This document shows positions 22,916-33,486 of a DNA stretch of 64,000 nt, in pieces (positions within the stretch are counted from its first letter, which is position 1; each line of letters starts with the position of its first letter). The notes under the pieces were generated by a model. The model did no database searches and was not told the DNA's origin. It worked only from the letters and a program-made list of their open reading frames with translations. The position numbers and the translations under genes are program-made. The stretch is from Pseudomonas capsici (GTDB lineage Bacteria > Pseudomonadota > Gammaproteobacteria > Pseudomonadales > Pseudomonadaceae). Location: positions 186,001 to 250,000 of the forward strand of contig NZ_JAFGZD010000001.1 in the NCBI RefSeq assembly GCF_017165765.1, read 5' to 3'.

Positions 22916-23998
22916 TCAAGCCTCCGCCCGCAGTTGTGCGGCATCGATGATGCGCGGCGGCGCGACCGAACGCTGCTCGGCAGGCCCGGCGCAGCGCAGG
23001 GTTTCCTGCCAGAGCCTGGCCAGTGCCAGTTGGTAGTCGCCGCTCAGGCCGGTTGTGACAGGCTCGCCCTGAATACAGGCCTTCAGGCGCTGCAACAGCC
23101 AGGCGACCCCTGCCGGTCCTTCGATTTCATGGGCACTGCGCCAGTGGCTGGCCGCCGGATGCAGCGGCAGCGCAGTGGCCCGTTCCAGGTAATGGGCGGT
23201 ACTGGTGTAGAGCGTCTGTCGATCATCGTCATGGCTGTCGGCATGCAGCGCGGGCGTCCAGTTGACCGGGCCATAGCTGGCATCCAGCGACAGATAACCG
23301 CTGCTCCAGGCCAGGTTCAACTGATGCATGACCAGGCTGTGCAGATCCGGGTCGTCGGGGTCCATCCAGCTTTGCAGGCGCAACAGCACGCGGCTGCCGG
23401 GCAGATTGAGCGACAGGGTGTGGAAGTCCGGATCGCGATCCACCAGGTTGACGCTGGCCTGGGCTGCCAGCTCGCAGCCCAGGGCTTGCAGCAGCAGGTC
23501 CAGGCTCGAATAGAGCAACTGGCGACTGGTGGTCAGTTGCGCCAGTTGCGGTTTCTGGCCGTCGAGCAACTGGCTGACACGTTGCGCCGCTCCGGTCCAG
23601 CAACGTCCGGCTTCAGTGTGCGGGTAGAAACTGTTGACGATGTAATGCAGCCCCGACTGCGCGGCCAGTTGCTGATGACGGGCGATTTCATCCGGGTGAA
23701 CCGGATGCTCCTGAATGACATGCAGACCGCGGCGCAACAGCTTTTCCGTGAGCTGCCCGCCGACACCGCCAACGATGGCCGAGCGCACCACGACACAGGC
23801 AATGTCCAGGTCGCCGGGCAGTTGCTCGATGTCGGTGTACAGCGGGATGCCGAAGGCATTGGCCAGCGACCGTGAGCGCGGGCTGCCATTGGCCAGCAAG
23901 CCAGCCAGTTGCAGGCCCGGTTGTTCGTCCAGAAAACTGTTGAGGTACAGCTCGCCGAATTTGGCCCCGACTATCAGGACCTTCAAGGGTGTACTCAT
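22916..23998 (-). CDS. ybtU: Thiazolinyl imide reductase
   Basis: The 360-residue enzyme reduces one thiazoline ring of the chain bound to HMWP1 to thiazolidine, using NADPH. The N-terminus has a Rossmann motif (VLIVGAKFGELYLNSF, residues 7-22). IQEHPVHPDEIARHQ and YIVNSFYPHTEAGRCW (about 125-165) are typical of the YbtU/PchG/Irp3 family. Its start overlaps the irp1 stop by 4 bases (ATGA). Yersinia uses the same gene order after irp1. Confidence 0.92.
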   Translation of the reverse strand: MSTPLKVLIVGAKFGELYLNSFLDEQPGLQLAGLLANGSPRSRSLANAFGIPLYTDIEQLPGDLDIACVVVRSAIVGGVGGQLTEKLLRRGLHVIQEHPVHPDEIARHQQLAAQSGLHYIVNSFYPHTEAGRCWTGAAQRVSQLLDGQKPQLAQLTTSRQLLYSSLDLLLQALGCELAAQASVNLVDRDPDFHTLSLNLPGSRVLLRLQSWMDPDDPDLHSLVMHQLNLAWSSGYLSLDASYGPVNWTPALHADSHDDDRQTLYTSTAHYLERATALPLHPAASHWRSAHEIEGPAGVAWLLQRLKACIQGEPVTTGLSGDYQLALARLWQETLRCAGPAEQRSVAPPRIIDAAQLRAEA

Positions 23999-26900
23999 TG
24001 CCGATGCTCCTTATGGGTAGCTGCCAGCCAGTTGTTGATGGCGGCGGCGGTGCGCTCGACCTGTTGCGGTTCGAGCAGCAGTTGCCAGTGATCGCAGTTC
24101 ATGGTCTGGCGACTGGCTTGTGCAGCCCAGTCCTGCCAGTCCCGCTCGGCGGGTTGCCAGTGCTGTGGACGCCCTTCGGCAGTCAGCCACAGGCAAGGCA
24201 GGTTCAGGTGCTGCGGACGCGAATGGCGGGTCAGCAACTTCATCAGATGTTCGATGCGTTGCAGCCACTGTCGAGCCTGTTCCGGTTCCGGCTGGTTCTT
24301 CAGGACTCCGGCCCGTGTGGCATTGCCCATGAACACTTCCAGTTGCCTGGACGGGGAGAGCTGTTCCAGATCGTCCGGCAGTTCGACGGTCTTCGCACCC
24401 TGGGCCATCAGGCGCAGAAGGCCCGAGCGGTTTTCGAAGTGGAAGTCCTCACGACAGACCGGGTCCAGCAGGATCAGGCGCACCTGCTGGCCCTCACGCT
24501 GCAACAGATGAGCCGCGGCCTCGGCCACGAATGATCCGTAGGACCAGCCCAGCAGCACATATGGCCCGTTGGCCTGTTGACGGCGAATGGCGCATACGTA
24601 ATTGGCTGCCAGATCCTGCAGGGACCGAGCGTTCAGTGCCTCGGCGGCCTGCAGGCCGAAGACCTGCAGATCCAGTGCCCGAGCCAGCGGCAGGTAAGCG
24701 CCTGTCTCGCCATCGGATGCATGGAACACAAACATCGGCAGCTTGTTGCGCCCACGGGCCAGAGCCAGCGGATTGTCGTCGGAGCGGGTTTCAGTGGTCT
24801 GCAGGGTGGCGCAGAAGTCGCCCATACGCGGGTTGTCGAACAGATTGCGCAAGCTGCTGCCCGGATACCCCATGCGGTTGAGGCGCGCGATCATGCGAGT
24901 CGCGATCAGGCTGTCGCCGCCACTCTGGAAGAAGTCGCTTTCGGCATCCAGGCTTTGCCCGAGCAGTTCCTGCCACAGGCCTGACACGGCGCTGAGGATG
25001 GCCGGGTCGACGACGGCAGTCGGTCTGGCTTCTGCCGCAATGTCTTCGGTCTGCGCTGCATTGGATTCACTGCCAAAGTGTTCGACCTGACGCAGCGTCA
25101 GTGGCCAGTCAGTCGGCTGTGCGATACCGGCCTGCAAGGCAGGCAGATCCAGATGGCTAGTGCCTTCGGCCCTGGCCAGCATGAAATGCTGACGCATGCT
25201 GTCCCTGGCCTGCTCTGGCCAGTTCATCACCCAACTGAAGCCTGAGGCCTGTACGGTCTGACGCCAGCGCGGCAGGTCGAGCATGGCTTTGTCGTCCTCG
25301 CTGCGCTCGTCTTCAAAGTTGCTCAGCCCCTCGATGAAACCGATGCTCGCCAGTTGCAGCGCACTGTCGCGTTCGGTTGCCTCCAGCAACAGCAAGTGGC
25401 CGCCGCTGCGCAGCAGGCGATGCAGACGCTTGAGCGAACGGCTCACGTGGGACGCATCGTGCATCACGTTGACCGCTACTATCAGGTCATAACCCTGTTC
25501 GGGGTGCTGGGTGAAATCCACGGGCCGATTCAGGTCCAGAATCGAACTGGTCAGTTGCGGCCAGTCGGCAAAGCGCTCCTGCGCCTGCTTGAGGAACAGC
25601 GTGGACAGGTCGGTGAAGCGGTATTCGCTCAGGTGGCTTTCCAGCATCGGCAACAGGTGATTGGTCGTGGCACCGGTCCCGGCACCGACTTCCAGCACCC
25701 GCAGATCACGCCGCTTGCCGGCCAGCGCCTTGGCAGTCAGCGCCAGCGCACTGTTCAGGCAATGCAGGACCGGGTTGTTGCTGTAGAGGGCCTTGACCAC
25801 CGCGTCGCTGTTGCCGAACAACAGACTCAGCGGCGAACGATCTCCGCGCAGCAATTCCCCGTGCAACTCGATGCAGGCATCCAGGTAGGTCGAAAGCGTC
25901 TGGCTCCATTCGGCAGCGGGCAGGCTGTCGAGGGTGGCCGGGGCGCCCTGTGGCAACAGGGTCAGGTAGCTTTGACCTTGTTGTTCCACCCAGCCCTGCT
26001 GGCAGAGCATGCCCAGCCACTGGCGCAGCAGCCCGCGGAATTGCGGCAAGGCTCCCAGGCGGGTCATCACCTGTGGCAGGTCATGGCTCTGACCGGCCTG
26101 GGTGAACAGCCCATGCTGTTGCAGGGTCGCCAGAATGCCCTGGCGGGCACGGCTTTCCAGCGCCTGCCAAGTCAGATCCACTTCCTGGCGCTGTGCGTCG
26201 TTCAGGTCCGGCAGTTCGCTCAGCGGCAATGGCAGCGGGGCGAGAATGCGGTCATCCAGAGCCGCCGGCGGCGTGGCAATCAGTTCGCCGAGCAAGGTGC
26301 GGCTATCGCTGTCGACACTGATCCGCGCGGCATGCACGCCGCTGGCAGCGCGCAACTGCGTTTCGAGCGCTTGCGGATCGAAGCGCTCACCCTCCAGGTT
26401 CAGGGACCAGTCGTGGCGCGGCAGGGCGGGTAGCTCATCGAAGCCTTGCGGCTGGCTGGCCAGCTTGTGCAACAGTTCGCCGTAGGCCTGGAACAGGTTG
26501 TCGATCAGGCCATCGGCCAGCACGTCTTCCATGCAGTACCAACTGAACACCAGTTCACCGTCTATCTCCATGACCTGATGGTCGAGCCAGACCTGCGGGG
26601 TCTGGGTGAAGACATGCACCGGGTCGCCCAGGGTCGAGGTCATGGCCTGATCGATGGCCTTACCATCCAGAGACATGCCGAGCATGCTGGTGAACACCAC
26701 CGGCATGGCCGGTTGACGGCTCTGGCCCTGACGGCGTCCGAGTTCGCGCATCAGTTCCACGCCGTTGACTTGGGTGTGAGCCAGACGCTGCCAGAGGCGT
26801 GCCTGGGTACTTTCCATGACCTGACGCAGGCTGTCGCCGCGTCCCAGCTGGAAGTCGATCAACAACACCGAAGTGAAATCGCCGATCAGTTGCTGAACCT

Positions 26901-29900
26901 GCGGATGCAGCGGACGGCGGTTGAAGTAGGTCAGGTTGAGTGTGAAATCCGGCGTGCGGCTGACGCTTTCCAGGGTCTGGGCAAACAGCGCCAGCAAGGC
27001 GGCCGAGGCGGTGACGCCCGACTGCTGGCATTGCGCTTTGAAGCGGCTCCAGTGCCCGGCACCCAGAGTGGCCTGCAGCGTTCGGAAACGTGGCTGACCC
27101 TGTTGCGGCACGTCGGCCATGGGCAACTGCGGTGCAGGCGGAAGCTGCTCCAGAGTGTCCTGCCAGTAGCGCCAGGACTGCCGCCATTGCAGGCTGTCGC
27201 GCTGGGCCAGATCGGTCAGTACATAATCGCGGAAGGTCAATTGCAGAGGTGCGAGGTCCTGACCGGCATAGGCGGTGGCCAGATCATCCATCATCACCTT
27301 GAAACTCTGCACATCGAACAGCAGCAGATCAAGGTTCATGTGCAGACGGCAGTTGCCGGCATCCAGTTCGCTGACCGCGACCTCGAACAGCGGCCAGCGG
27401 TCGGCGGGCAGGACCCGATACGACATCTCTTCGCGAATGCCCAGCAAGCGTTGCTGCTGTTGCTCCCCTGGCAGGTCGCGCAGGTCATTGCGTGGCAGTT
27501 TGTACCAGGGCGTCTGCTCCAGAATGCGTTGCCGACCGTCGCTGTCCACCACCATGCGCAGCATGTCGTGGCGGGCGATCAGCGCATTCCAGGCCCGCTC
27601 GAAACGGTCCAGGTCGAAGTCGGCATAGGCCTTGTCCCATTCGAACAGCACATGGCAGGCCACACCGCCGTATTCGATCAGATCGGTACGACCGAGCCAG
27701 TAGGCGTGCTGAATCGGCGTCAGCGGGAATGGCTCGAAGCGGGCCTGCGGATCCGGCACGATCTGCAGATCGTTGGAGGCCACTGGTGCTTTCCCGGCAT
27801 TGGCCAGCAACAGGGCGCTCAGACCGCGGATGCTGAGGTCGCGATAGGCCTGTTCGGCGTCCAGACGAATGCCCAACTGGCGCTGGATATCGCTGCTCAG
27901 TTCCAGAAACAGCAGGGAATCCAGGCCCAGTTGCATCAGGTCCTGGTTTTCCGATGGGGCGGAGTCGGAGGCCAGTCGCAATTGTCGACAGATCGATGCG
28001 CTCAGCCACTGATTCAGTGCCTGACGATCGGCCTGCGCATCGCCGGTCAGGATCGGTGCTGCAATGGCCTCGGTCTGCCGGTTTTTTCTGGCGGGTGGCT
28101 GGGTCGCAGCTTGCTTGTGCCGCTGCGTGAACAGTTTGCGACGGGGATCGATGCGTTCCTCATCCACACGCATTGCCAGATGCCATGGCGCACCGCGCAT
28201 GATCGCCTGTTCCAGATGCCAGAGTCCTTCGCCGGTTTCCAGCGTGCCCATACCGCCTTCGGCCAGTCTGGCATGCAGGTTGTCTTTGGCGGCACGACCG
28301 ATTTCACCCCAGGCGCCCCAGGCAATGCTGATGGTGCGCAGGCTGGCATCGGGGCTGGACTCGGCCAGACCGTCCAGATAGGCACTGGCCAGTGCATGGG
28401 CACCCTGGCCCGGCGCGCCGAGACTGGCGGCGGCCGAAGAGTAGAGCAGCAGATAGCGGCCCTGATCGGCCAGTGCGGTCTGGAGCTGGAGGGCAGCCGA
28501 GCATTTGACCTGCAACAGCGGTTGCATGCGGCTGTTGTCGAGGTTGGCCAGCGGCGTATCGTCCAGCAGTCCGGCGCTATGAATGGCACCGCTCAGGCCG
28601 CCGTCCAGTTGCAGGTCTTCCAGACACATGCCCAGTGCGGCCGGGTCGCTGACATCGCAGTCGAGCCAGCGCAGTTCGCAGCCGTGCTGCTGTTGCAGGC
28701 GGGCGAACCATTGCCCGGCATCTTCAGGGCAGCGAGGGGCGAGCAGGGCAATGCGTCGGGCACCTTGACAAGCCAGCCACTCGACGCTCAAGCGACCCAG
28801 GCCGCCAAAGGCACCGGTCACCACATGCCAGCCATTGCCGGTGAAACTTTGCGCCGGGAGATGTGTGGTGCCGTGGGTTTGTACGGCCAGTGTCTGGGCC
28901 TGTACCAGACCCTTGCGTATGGCGATCCAGCGTTCGCCGCTCTGTGCGGCACTCAGCCCCGGCAAGAGCTGTTGCCATTCATCACTGCCATCCAGATCGA
29001 TAGCCGCCAGTGCCCGCTCCGGTTGCTCGGCACTGGCAACCTTGAGCAGTCCCCAGATCGCACGCTGCTCGGGATTCACGGTGGTCGTTGACCAGGCATT
29101 GCGGGTGACCACCAGCAAGGGTTGGTCCGTATTGCGGGTCAGGGCGTCGAGCACGTCGGCGGTGATGGCTTGCAATGCGCCGTTTTCCACGATCAGCAGG
29201 CAGGCCTTTGCCTCAGGGGCGTGAGCGATGCCCACAGCGGCCAGTAACGGTCGTGCGCTGGCCGGTTCAATGCGCAGCGCCGGTACAGGTGAGTCCTGCA
29301 CTTCCAGGGTTTGCCACTGCCAGGCGTAATGAGTACCGGGCGCTGCCTTCAACGCAGGCAGAGCAACGCTGGCGGCTGGCTGGTTATCGGCACTGGCCAG
29401 CAAGAGCCATTGCCCCTGGGCGTCACGCTGCTTGAGCGTTACACGGGCGACCCCGAACGGGCTGGCGCACCATTCCAGCGACAGATCGTCCAGCCGCTCC
29501 GGCAAGGCGACAGGCTGAGCGAATACCGGTACCTGGCGCGTCTCTCCATGCCGAGCGGCCAATTCGTTGCACGCCTGTTGAAGGCGCTCCTGCCAGCGCT
29601 GGGCTTGCCCGACGCAGTCTCTCCAGTCGGGCTGATAGAGGCTTTCACCCAGTTGCCGACCCAGAACGGGGCTGCCACTGTCGTGTCCGGCACTGACCGG
29701 GCTGGCGGTGATGCTGGAGGCCTGGGTACGGGCCAGCAGAATATGTTCGCTGATATTGGCGGTGGCGCTGCCATCGTCCGGCAGCCAGTCCAGGCGCTCG
29801 AAACCGCTTTCCCGACATTGCTGCTGCCAGTGTCCGGTGGACAGAAACAGCTCGCCGCCACGCGCCTGTTCGTCGTGCAGCGGCAGTACCAGCGGGCCGA

Positions 29901-32900
29901 ACACGAAATCGAAAAGCCGCATCGGACGGGTGATTTCACGCATCAACAGACCACCACCGGGTTTGAGCAACGGGCGCAGGTTCTGCAGCGTCTGCCCCAC
30001 ATGCTGGGTGGCATGGATCACGTTCGCGGCGACGATCAGGTCATAGTGACCGGCCTGGAAACCTTGCTCGCCGGCGGGTTTCTGCAGGTCGAACTGGGCG
30101 TAATCGACAAAGTTGTACTCGCTGAACTTTTCTTCGGCACGGCGGCTGAACAGCGCGGAAATATCGGTAAAGCAATACCGCACATCCGCCACGTCCTTGA
30201 GTTCGGGCAGTAGCCAGGCGGTGGTGCCGCCCGTACCGCCACCGACTTCCAGAATGCGCAGCGGACCGCCACCGTTCTGCCGGTTCTGGTCGATCAGCCC
30301 GGTTATCACGCCTGCAGCGATCTGGTTGAAATAGCGACCGAAGCTGAATTGCTGATACAGCACTTCAACGCCGCTCGAAGCGCTTTCCGGGAAGATCACT
30401 GCCACGGGCTCGACCGAGCCGTTCATCATGGCGAAAAGCTGCTCGCCGGCACGTTCGACGGTTTCTGCGATCACGTCCAGACCTTCGCAGCAGTCGCGCA
30501 ATTCCTTGAGCAAGGTTGCCCGTTGCTCGTAAGGCACGGGAATGGCCGTGCGGTAGCGGCCTTGTTCCTGCGTGTAGTAACCGTCTTCCACACAGGCATT
30601 GAGCAGGCGTACCAGCAGTTGCCGGTGACGCGGCAGCAGACGCCCGCCACGCAGGATATCCAGCGCGGGAGCGCCAGCATCGATGCGTTCGCCCACGCAC
30701 TGACGAACCATCTGATCGACATAGATCGCGTGCAGCTTGGTCACGCACACATAGAGACGTTCCAGACGCGGCAGGTCCAGGCTTGCGCCTTCCTCCACGA
30801 CGACCTTGCGACCGGCTTCCAGCAGCGGGTCTTGTTGCACCGTCGCCAGTGTCCGGGTCGGGGTGTCGCACCAGTAGCGTTGTTCATCGAAGGCATAAAG
30901 CGGTGCCTGGATGCGTTGCCCGCTGCCTGGCAGCAACTCGCGCCATGGCAGGTTGGCTCCGGCGGCAAACAGGCGCAGCAGGCTGTCCTGCAACACCGTC
31001 TGTGCGGGCTTGTGGCGTCGGGCGCTGGCGATCCAGGACACCCCCGGTTGTTGCAGGCGAGTGCCGATGCCGGTCAGCGGCGCATCGGGGCCAAGTTCGA
31101 GGCTGATGCCGACACCGGTTTGCAGTGCCTGCTGCAATGCCTGATGGAAGCGCACCGGTTCACGCATGTGTCGACGCCAGTAATCGCCGCTTTCCAGCTC
31201 GGCCTGGGTCAGCGGCTGGCCGGTCAGGGTCGAGATCAGCGGGATTTTTGCAGGGGTGGGATGCAGGCGGGCGCAGGCTTGCTGGAACTCTTCGAGGATC
31301 GGGTCGAGCAGACGAGAGTGCGCTGCACCGGCCACGCTCAGGCGGTTATGGCGAATCTGCAGGTTTTGCAGCGTCTGCGTCAGGGCCTCGATGCCGTCGC
31401 GATTGCCCGAGGCCACCAGATGCTGTTCGGCATTGTGGACGGCAATTTCGACGCCATGCTGGTGAGCCAGAGGTTCCAGGGTCGTGGCGTCGCAGAACAC
31501 GGCGAGCATCGCACCGTCGGCGGCGCTCTGGTTCATCAGGCGGCCACGGGTAATGACCAGTGGCAGCACGTCTTCCAGACGGTAGATGCCGGCGATGACC
31601 ACGGCCGCGAACTCACCCACCGAATGGCCGATCAGCAGGTCCGGCGTCAGGCCTTGTTCCCGCCAATGGGCAGCCATGGCCACGGCAAAGGCGACGATGG
31701 CCGGTTGCGCGTAATCCATGCGATCGATCAGTGCCTCATGTTCGCCGAACATCACTGATTGCAGCGAAGGCTGAAGGTGCGCGGCGCAGGCGGCAAAGCT
31801 GCGGTCAAGACTTTCGGTAAAAGCCTTGGACCGGCCATAAAGATTTTTGCCCATGCCTGCCCATTGACTGCCCTGACCGCTGCACAGCCAGAGCTGTGCG
31901 GCCTGTTGTGCATGGCCTTCATGCAACAAGGCATCGCTGTTGCCCTGGGCAAAGGCCTCGAGTGCCGGTGCCGTTTCATCGTGCAGCGGCACGGCAAGGC
32001 GGTAGGGCAAGTCCAACTGACGACCATGCAGCGCGGTATGGGCCAGATTGGCCGCAGCATCGCTGTGTTTGAGCTGCTGGGCATAGCGACCGGCCAGTTG
32101 CCGCAGCGATGTCTGGCTGGCAGCACTGAGCAGCAGGGCGCTGGCTTCTGGTTTCGGGCTGGTGTTACGCAAATGGTCGGGCATGGCTTCGACGACCACA
32201 TGGCAGTTGGTACCACCTATCCCGAATGAGGAAACACCGGCACGGCGTGGTCCGGCTGGCCAGTCACGTGGCCGGGTCGGGACATGGAAAGGACTGTTTT
32301 CCAGTTGCAGTGCCGGGTTGGCCCGCTCGAAGTTGATGCTGGGTGGAATGCGTCCGTGGCTGACGGCAAGTACGGTCTTGATCAGGCTGGCGATACCGGC
32401 TGCCGTGTCCAGGTGGCCGAGGTTGCCCTTGACCGAACCCAGCGCACAGCCACCGATATCGCTGCGCTGGGCGAATACGTCGCGCAGCGCCTGCACTTCG
32501 ATGGGGTCGCCCAGTGGCGTGCCGGTGCCGTGGGCCTCGATCATGCCGATGCTGGAGCATTCGATATCGGCCAGCAGCAGCGCATCGCTGATGACTTCAC
32601 GCTGACCGACCACCGATGGCGCGGTGTAGCCGACCTTGTGATGGCCGTCGTTGTTGATCGCACTGCCGCGCAGTACGGCAAGAATCGGATCGTCGTCGCG
32701 CAGGGCATCTTCCAGGCGGCGCAGGGTCACTGCACCGACGCCGTTGCCGGCAAAGGTGCCCTGGGCACCGGCATCGAAAGGACGGCAGCGACCATCCGGC
32801 GAGAAAATCATGCCTGGCTGATAGAGGTAGCCAGCCTGTTGCGGAAACGACACCGCAACCCCACCGGCAACGGCCATGGAGCACTCGCCGCTGCGCAGGC

Positions 32901-33486
32901 TTTCACACGCCATGTGCACGGCGACCAGCGAGCTGGAGCAGGCTGTCTGCACTGTCATGGCCGGACCGCGCAGGTTGAGCTTGTAGGCGGCGCGGCTGGC
33001 CAGATAATCCTTGTCGTTGCCCATCAGCGCTTGCAGGCCCTTGACCTGCGCCACTTCGGTCACGCGGATATTGTCGCGGCCCGGATAGGTGCTCATGCGC
33101 CCGGAAGCGAAAACCCCGGTTTTATGGGGCACGTCGCGGGGCGCAAAACCGGCATGTTCCAGAGCGTGCCAGACGGTCTGCAGAAACAGCCGTTGCTGAG
33201 GATCGATGGATTCGGCTTCCTGACGCGAATAGCCGAACAGCGCTGCATCGAACCGGTCCGGGTTATCGATGGTGGAGGCCACATTGACGAAGTCGGGGTT
33301 GTCGATCAGTGCCGGATCCAGGCCGACGGCCAGCAGCTCTTCGCGGCTGAAACGGCGGCTGCATTCGCGGCCGTCCAGCAGGTTTTGCCAGTACTCGGTA
33401 CTGTCACTGGCTCCAGGGAAACGGCAAGCCAGACCAATGACTGCGATGGGTTCACTGGTGCCGTAGAACTCTTCAAAGGTGTGCAT
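23995..33486 (-). CDS. irp1: HMWP1, hybrid PKS-NRPS of yersiniabactin synthesis
   Basis: The protein has 3163 residues, the length I recall for Yersinia HMWP1. Domains by motif: ketosynthase (TACSSS near 180), acyltransferase (GHSVGE near 619), C-methyltransferase (LEVGGGTGG near 1079), ketoreductase (VTGAFGGLGRLS near 1557), acyl carrier (LGLDSLLFLEL near 1855), cyclisation domain (PFPLTPIQHAYWLGR near 1932; DLLLFD near 2052), second methyltransferase (LEVGAGTGAT near 2600), peptidyl carrier (GGDSLIATRM near 2855) and thioesterase (GWSYGS near 2980). It extends the HMWP2 chain with malonate, cysteine and methyl groups and releases the product. It has no adenylation domain and relies on that of HMWP2. 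I set the start at ATG 33486 (MHTFEEFYG). The end of ybtX overlaps it by 14 bases. Confidence 0.95.
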   Translation of the reverse strand: MHTFEEFYGTSEPIAVIGLACRFPGASDSTEYWQNLLDGRECSRRFSREELLAVGLDPALIDNPDFVNVASTIDNPDRFDAALFGYSRQEAESIDPQQRLFLQTVWHALEHAGFAPRDVPHKTGVFASGRMSTYPGRDNIRVTEVAQVKGLQALMGNDKDYLASRAAYKLNLRGPAMTVQTACSSSLVAVHMACESLRSGECSMAVAGGVAVSFPQQAGYLYQPGMIFSPDGRCRPFDAGAQGTFAGNGVGAVTLRRLEDALRDDDPILAVLRGSAINNDGHHKVGYTAPSVVGQREVISDALLLADIECSSIGMIEAHGTGTPLGDPIEVQALRDVFAQRSDIGGCALGSVKGNLGHLDTAAGIASLIKTVLAVSHGRIPPSINFERANPALQLENSPFHVPTRPRDWPAGPRRAGVSSFGIGGTNCHVVVEAMPDHLRNTSPKPEASALLLSAASQTSLRQLAGRYAQQLKHSDAAANLAHTALHGRQLDLPYRLAVPLHDETAPALEAFAQGNSDALLHEGHAQQAAQLWLCSGQGSQWAGMGKNLYGRSKAFTESLDRSFAACAAHLQPSLQSVMFGEHEALIDRMDYAQPAIVAFAVAMAAHWREQGLTPDLLIGHSVGEFAAVVIAGIYRLEDVLPLVITRGRLMNQSAADGAMLAVFCDATTLEPLAHQHGVEIAVHNAEQHLVASGNRDGIEALTQTLQNLQIRHNRLSVAGAAHSRLLDPILEEFQQACARLHPTPAKIPLISTLTGQPLTQAELESGDYWRRHMREPVRFHQALQQALQTGVGISLELGPDAPLTGIGTRLQQPGVSWIASARRHKPAQTVLQDSLLRLFAAGANLPWRELLPGSGQRIQAPLYAFDEQRYWCDTPTRTLATVQQDPLLEAGRKVVVEEGASLDLPRLERLYVCVTKLHAIYVDQMVRQCVGERIDAGAPALDILRGGRLLPRHRQLLVRLLNACVEDGYYTQEQGRYRTAIPVPYEQRATLLKELRDCCEGLDVIAETVERAGEQLFAMMNGSVEPVAVIFPESASSGVEVLYQQFSFGRYFNQIAAGVITGLIDQNRQNGGGPLRILEVGGGTGGTTAWLLPELKDVADVRYCFTDISALFSRRAEEKFSEYNFVDYAQFDLQKPAGEQGFQAGHYDLIVAANVIHATQHVGQTLQNLRPLLKPGGGLLMREITRPMRLFDFVFGPLVLPLHDEQARGGELFLSTGHWQQQCRESGFERLDWLPDDGSATANISEHILLARTQASSITASPVSAGHDSGSPVLGRQLGESLYQPDWRDCVGQAQRWQERLQQACNELAARHGETRQVPVFAQPVALPERLDDLSLEWCASPFGVARVTLKQRDAQGQWLLLASADNQPAASVALPALKAAPGTHYAWQWQTLEVQDSPVPALRIEPASARPLLAAVGIAHAPEAKACLLIVENGALQAITADVLDALTRNTDQPLLVVTRNAWSTTTVNPEQRAIWGLLKVASAEQPERALAAIDLDGSDEWQQLLPGLSAAQSGERWIAIRKGLVQAQTLAVQTHGTTHLPAQSFTGNGWHVVTGAFGGLGRLSVEWLACQGARRIALLAPRCPEDAGQWFARLQQQHGCELRWLDCDVSDPAALGMCLEDLQLDGGLSGAIHSAGLLDDTPLANLDNSRMQPLLQVKCSAALQLQTALADQGRYLLLYSSAAASLGAPGQGAHALASAYLDGLAESSPDASLRTISIAWGAWGEIGRAAKDNLHARLAEGGMGTLETGEGLWHLEQAIMRGAPWHLAMRVDEERIDPRRKLFTQRHKQAATQPPARKNRQTEAIAAPILTGDAQADRQALNQWLSASICRQLRLASDSAPSENQDLMQLGLDSLLFLELSSDIQRQLGIRLDAEQAYRDLSIRGLSALLLANAGKAPVASNDLQIVPDPQARFEPFPLTPIQHAYWLGRTDLIEYGGVACHVLFEWDKAYADFDLDRFERAWNALIARHDMLRMVVDSDGRQRILEQTPWYKLPRNDLRDLPGEQQQQRLLGIREEMSYRVLPADRWPLFEVAVSELDAGNCRLHMNLDLLLFDVQSFKVMMDDLATAYAGQDLAPLQLTFRDYVLTDLAQRDSLQWRQSWRYWQDTLEQLPPAPQLPMADVPQQGQPRFRTLQATLGAGHWSRFKAQCQQSGVTASAALLALFAQTLESVSRTPDFTLNLTYFNRRPLHPQVQQLIGDFTSVLLIDFQLGRGDSLRQVMESTQARLWQRLAHTQVNGVELMRELGRRQGQSRQPAMPVVFTSMLGMSLDGKAIDQAMTSTLGDPVHVFTQTPQVWLDHQVMEIDGELVFSWYCMEDVLADGLIDNLFQAYGELLHKLASQPQGFDELPALPRHDWSLNLEGERFDPQALETQLRAASGVHAARISVDSDSRTLLGELIATPPAALDDRILAPLPLPLSELPDLNDAQRQEVDLTWQALESRARQGILATLQQHGLFTQAGQSHDLPQVMTRLGALPQFRGLLRQWLGMLCQQGWVEQQGQSYLTLLPQGAPATLDSLPAAEWSQTLSTYLDACIELHGELLRGDRSPLSLLFGNSDAVVKALYSNNPVLHCLNSALALTAKALAGKRRDLRVLEVGAGTGATTNHLLPMLESHLSEYRFTDLSTLFLKQAQERFADWPQLTSSILDLNRPVDFTQHPEQGYDLIVAVNVMHDASHVSRSLKRLHRLLRSGGHLLLLEATERDSALQLASIGFIEGLSNFEDERSEDDKAMLDLPRWRQTVQASGFSWVMNWPEQARDSMRQHFMLARAEGTSHLDLPALQAGIAQPTDWPLTLRQVEHFGSESNAAQTEDIAAEARPTAVVDPAILSAVSGLWQELLGQSLDAESDFFQSGGDSLIATRMIARLNRMGYPGSSLRNLFDNPRMGDFCATLQTTETRSDDNPLALARGRNKLPMFVFHASDGETGAYLPLARALDLQVFGLQAAEALNARSLQDLAANYVCAIRRQQANGPYVLLGWSYGSFVAEAAAHLLQREGQQVRLILLDPVCREDFHFENRSGLLRLMAQGAKTVELPDDLEQLSPSRQLEVFMGNATRAGVLKNQPEPEQARQWLQRIEHLMKLLTRHSRPQHLNLPCLWLTAEGRPQHWQPAERDWQDWAAQASRQTMNCDHWQLLLEPQQVERTAAAINNWLAATHKEHRQ

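Noticed and set aside
26446..29091. 881-codon open frame on the plus strand opposite irp1
   Set aside because: It is the GC-skewed antisense shadow of irp1, whose domains are continuous through the whole region; it has no ribosome-binding site and no recognisable domain.
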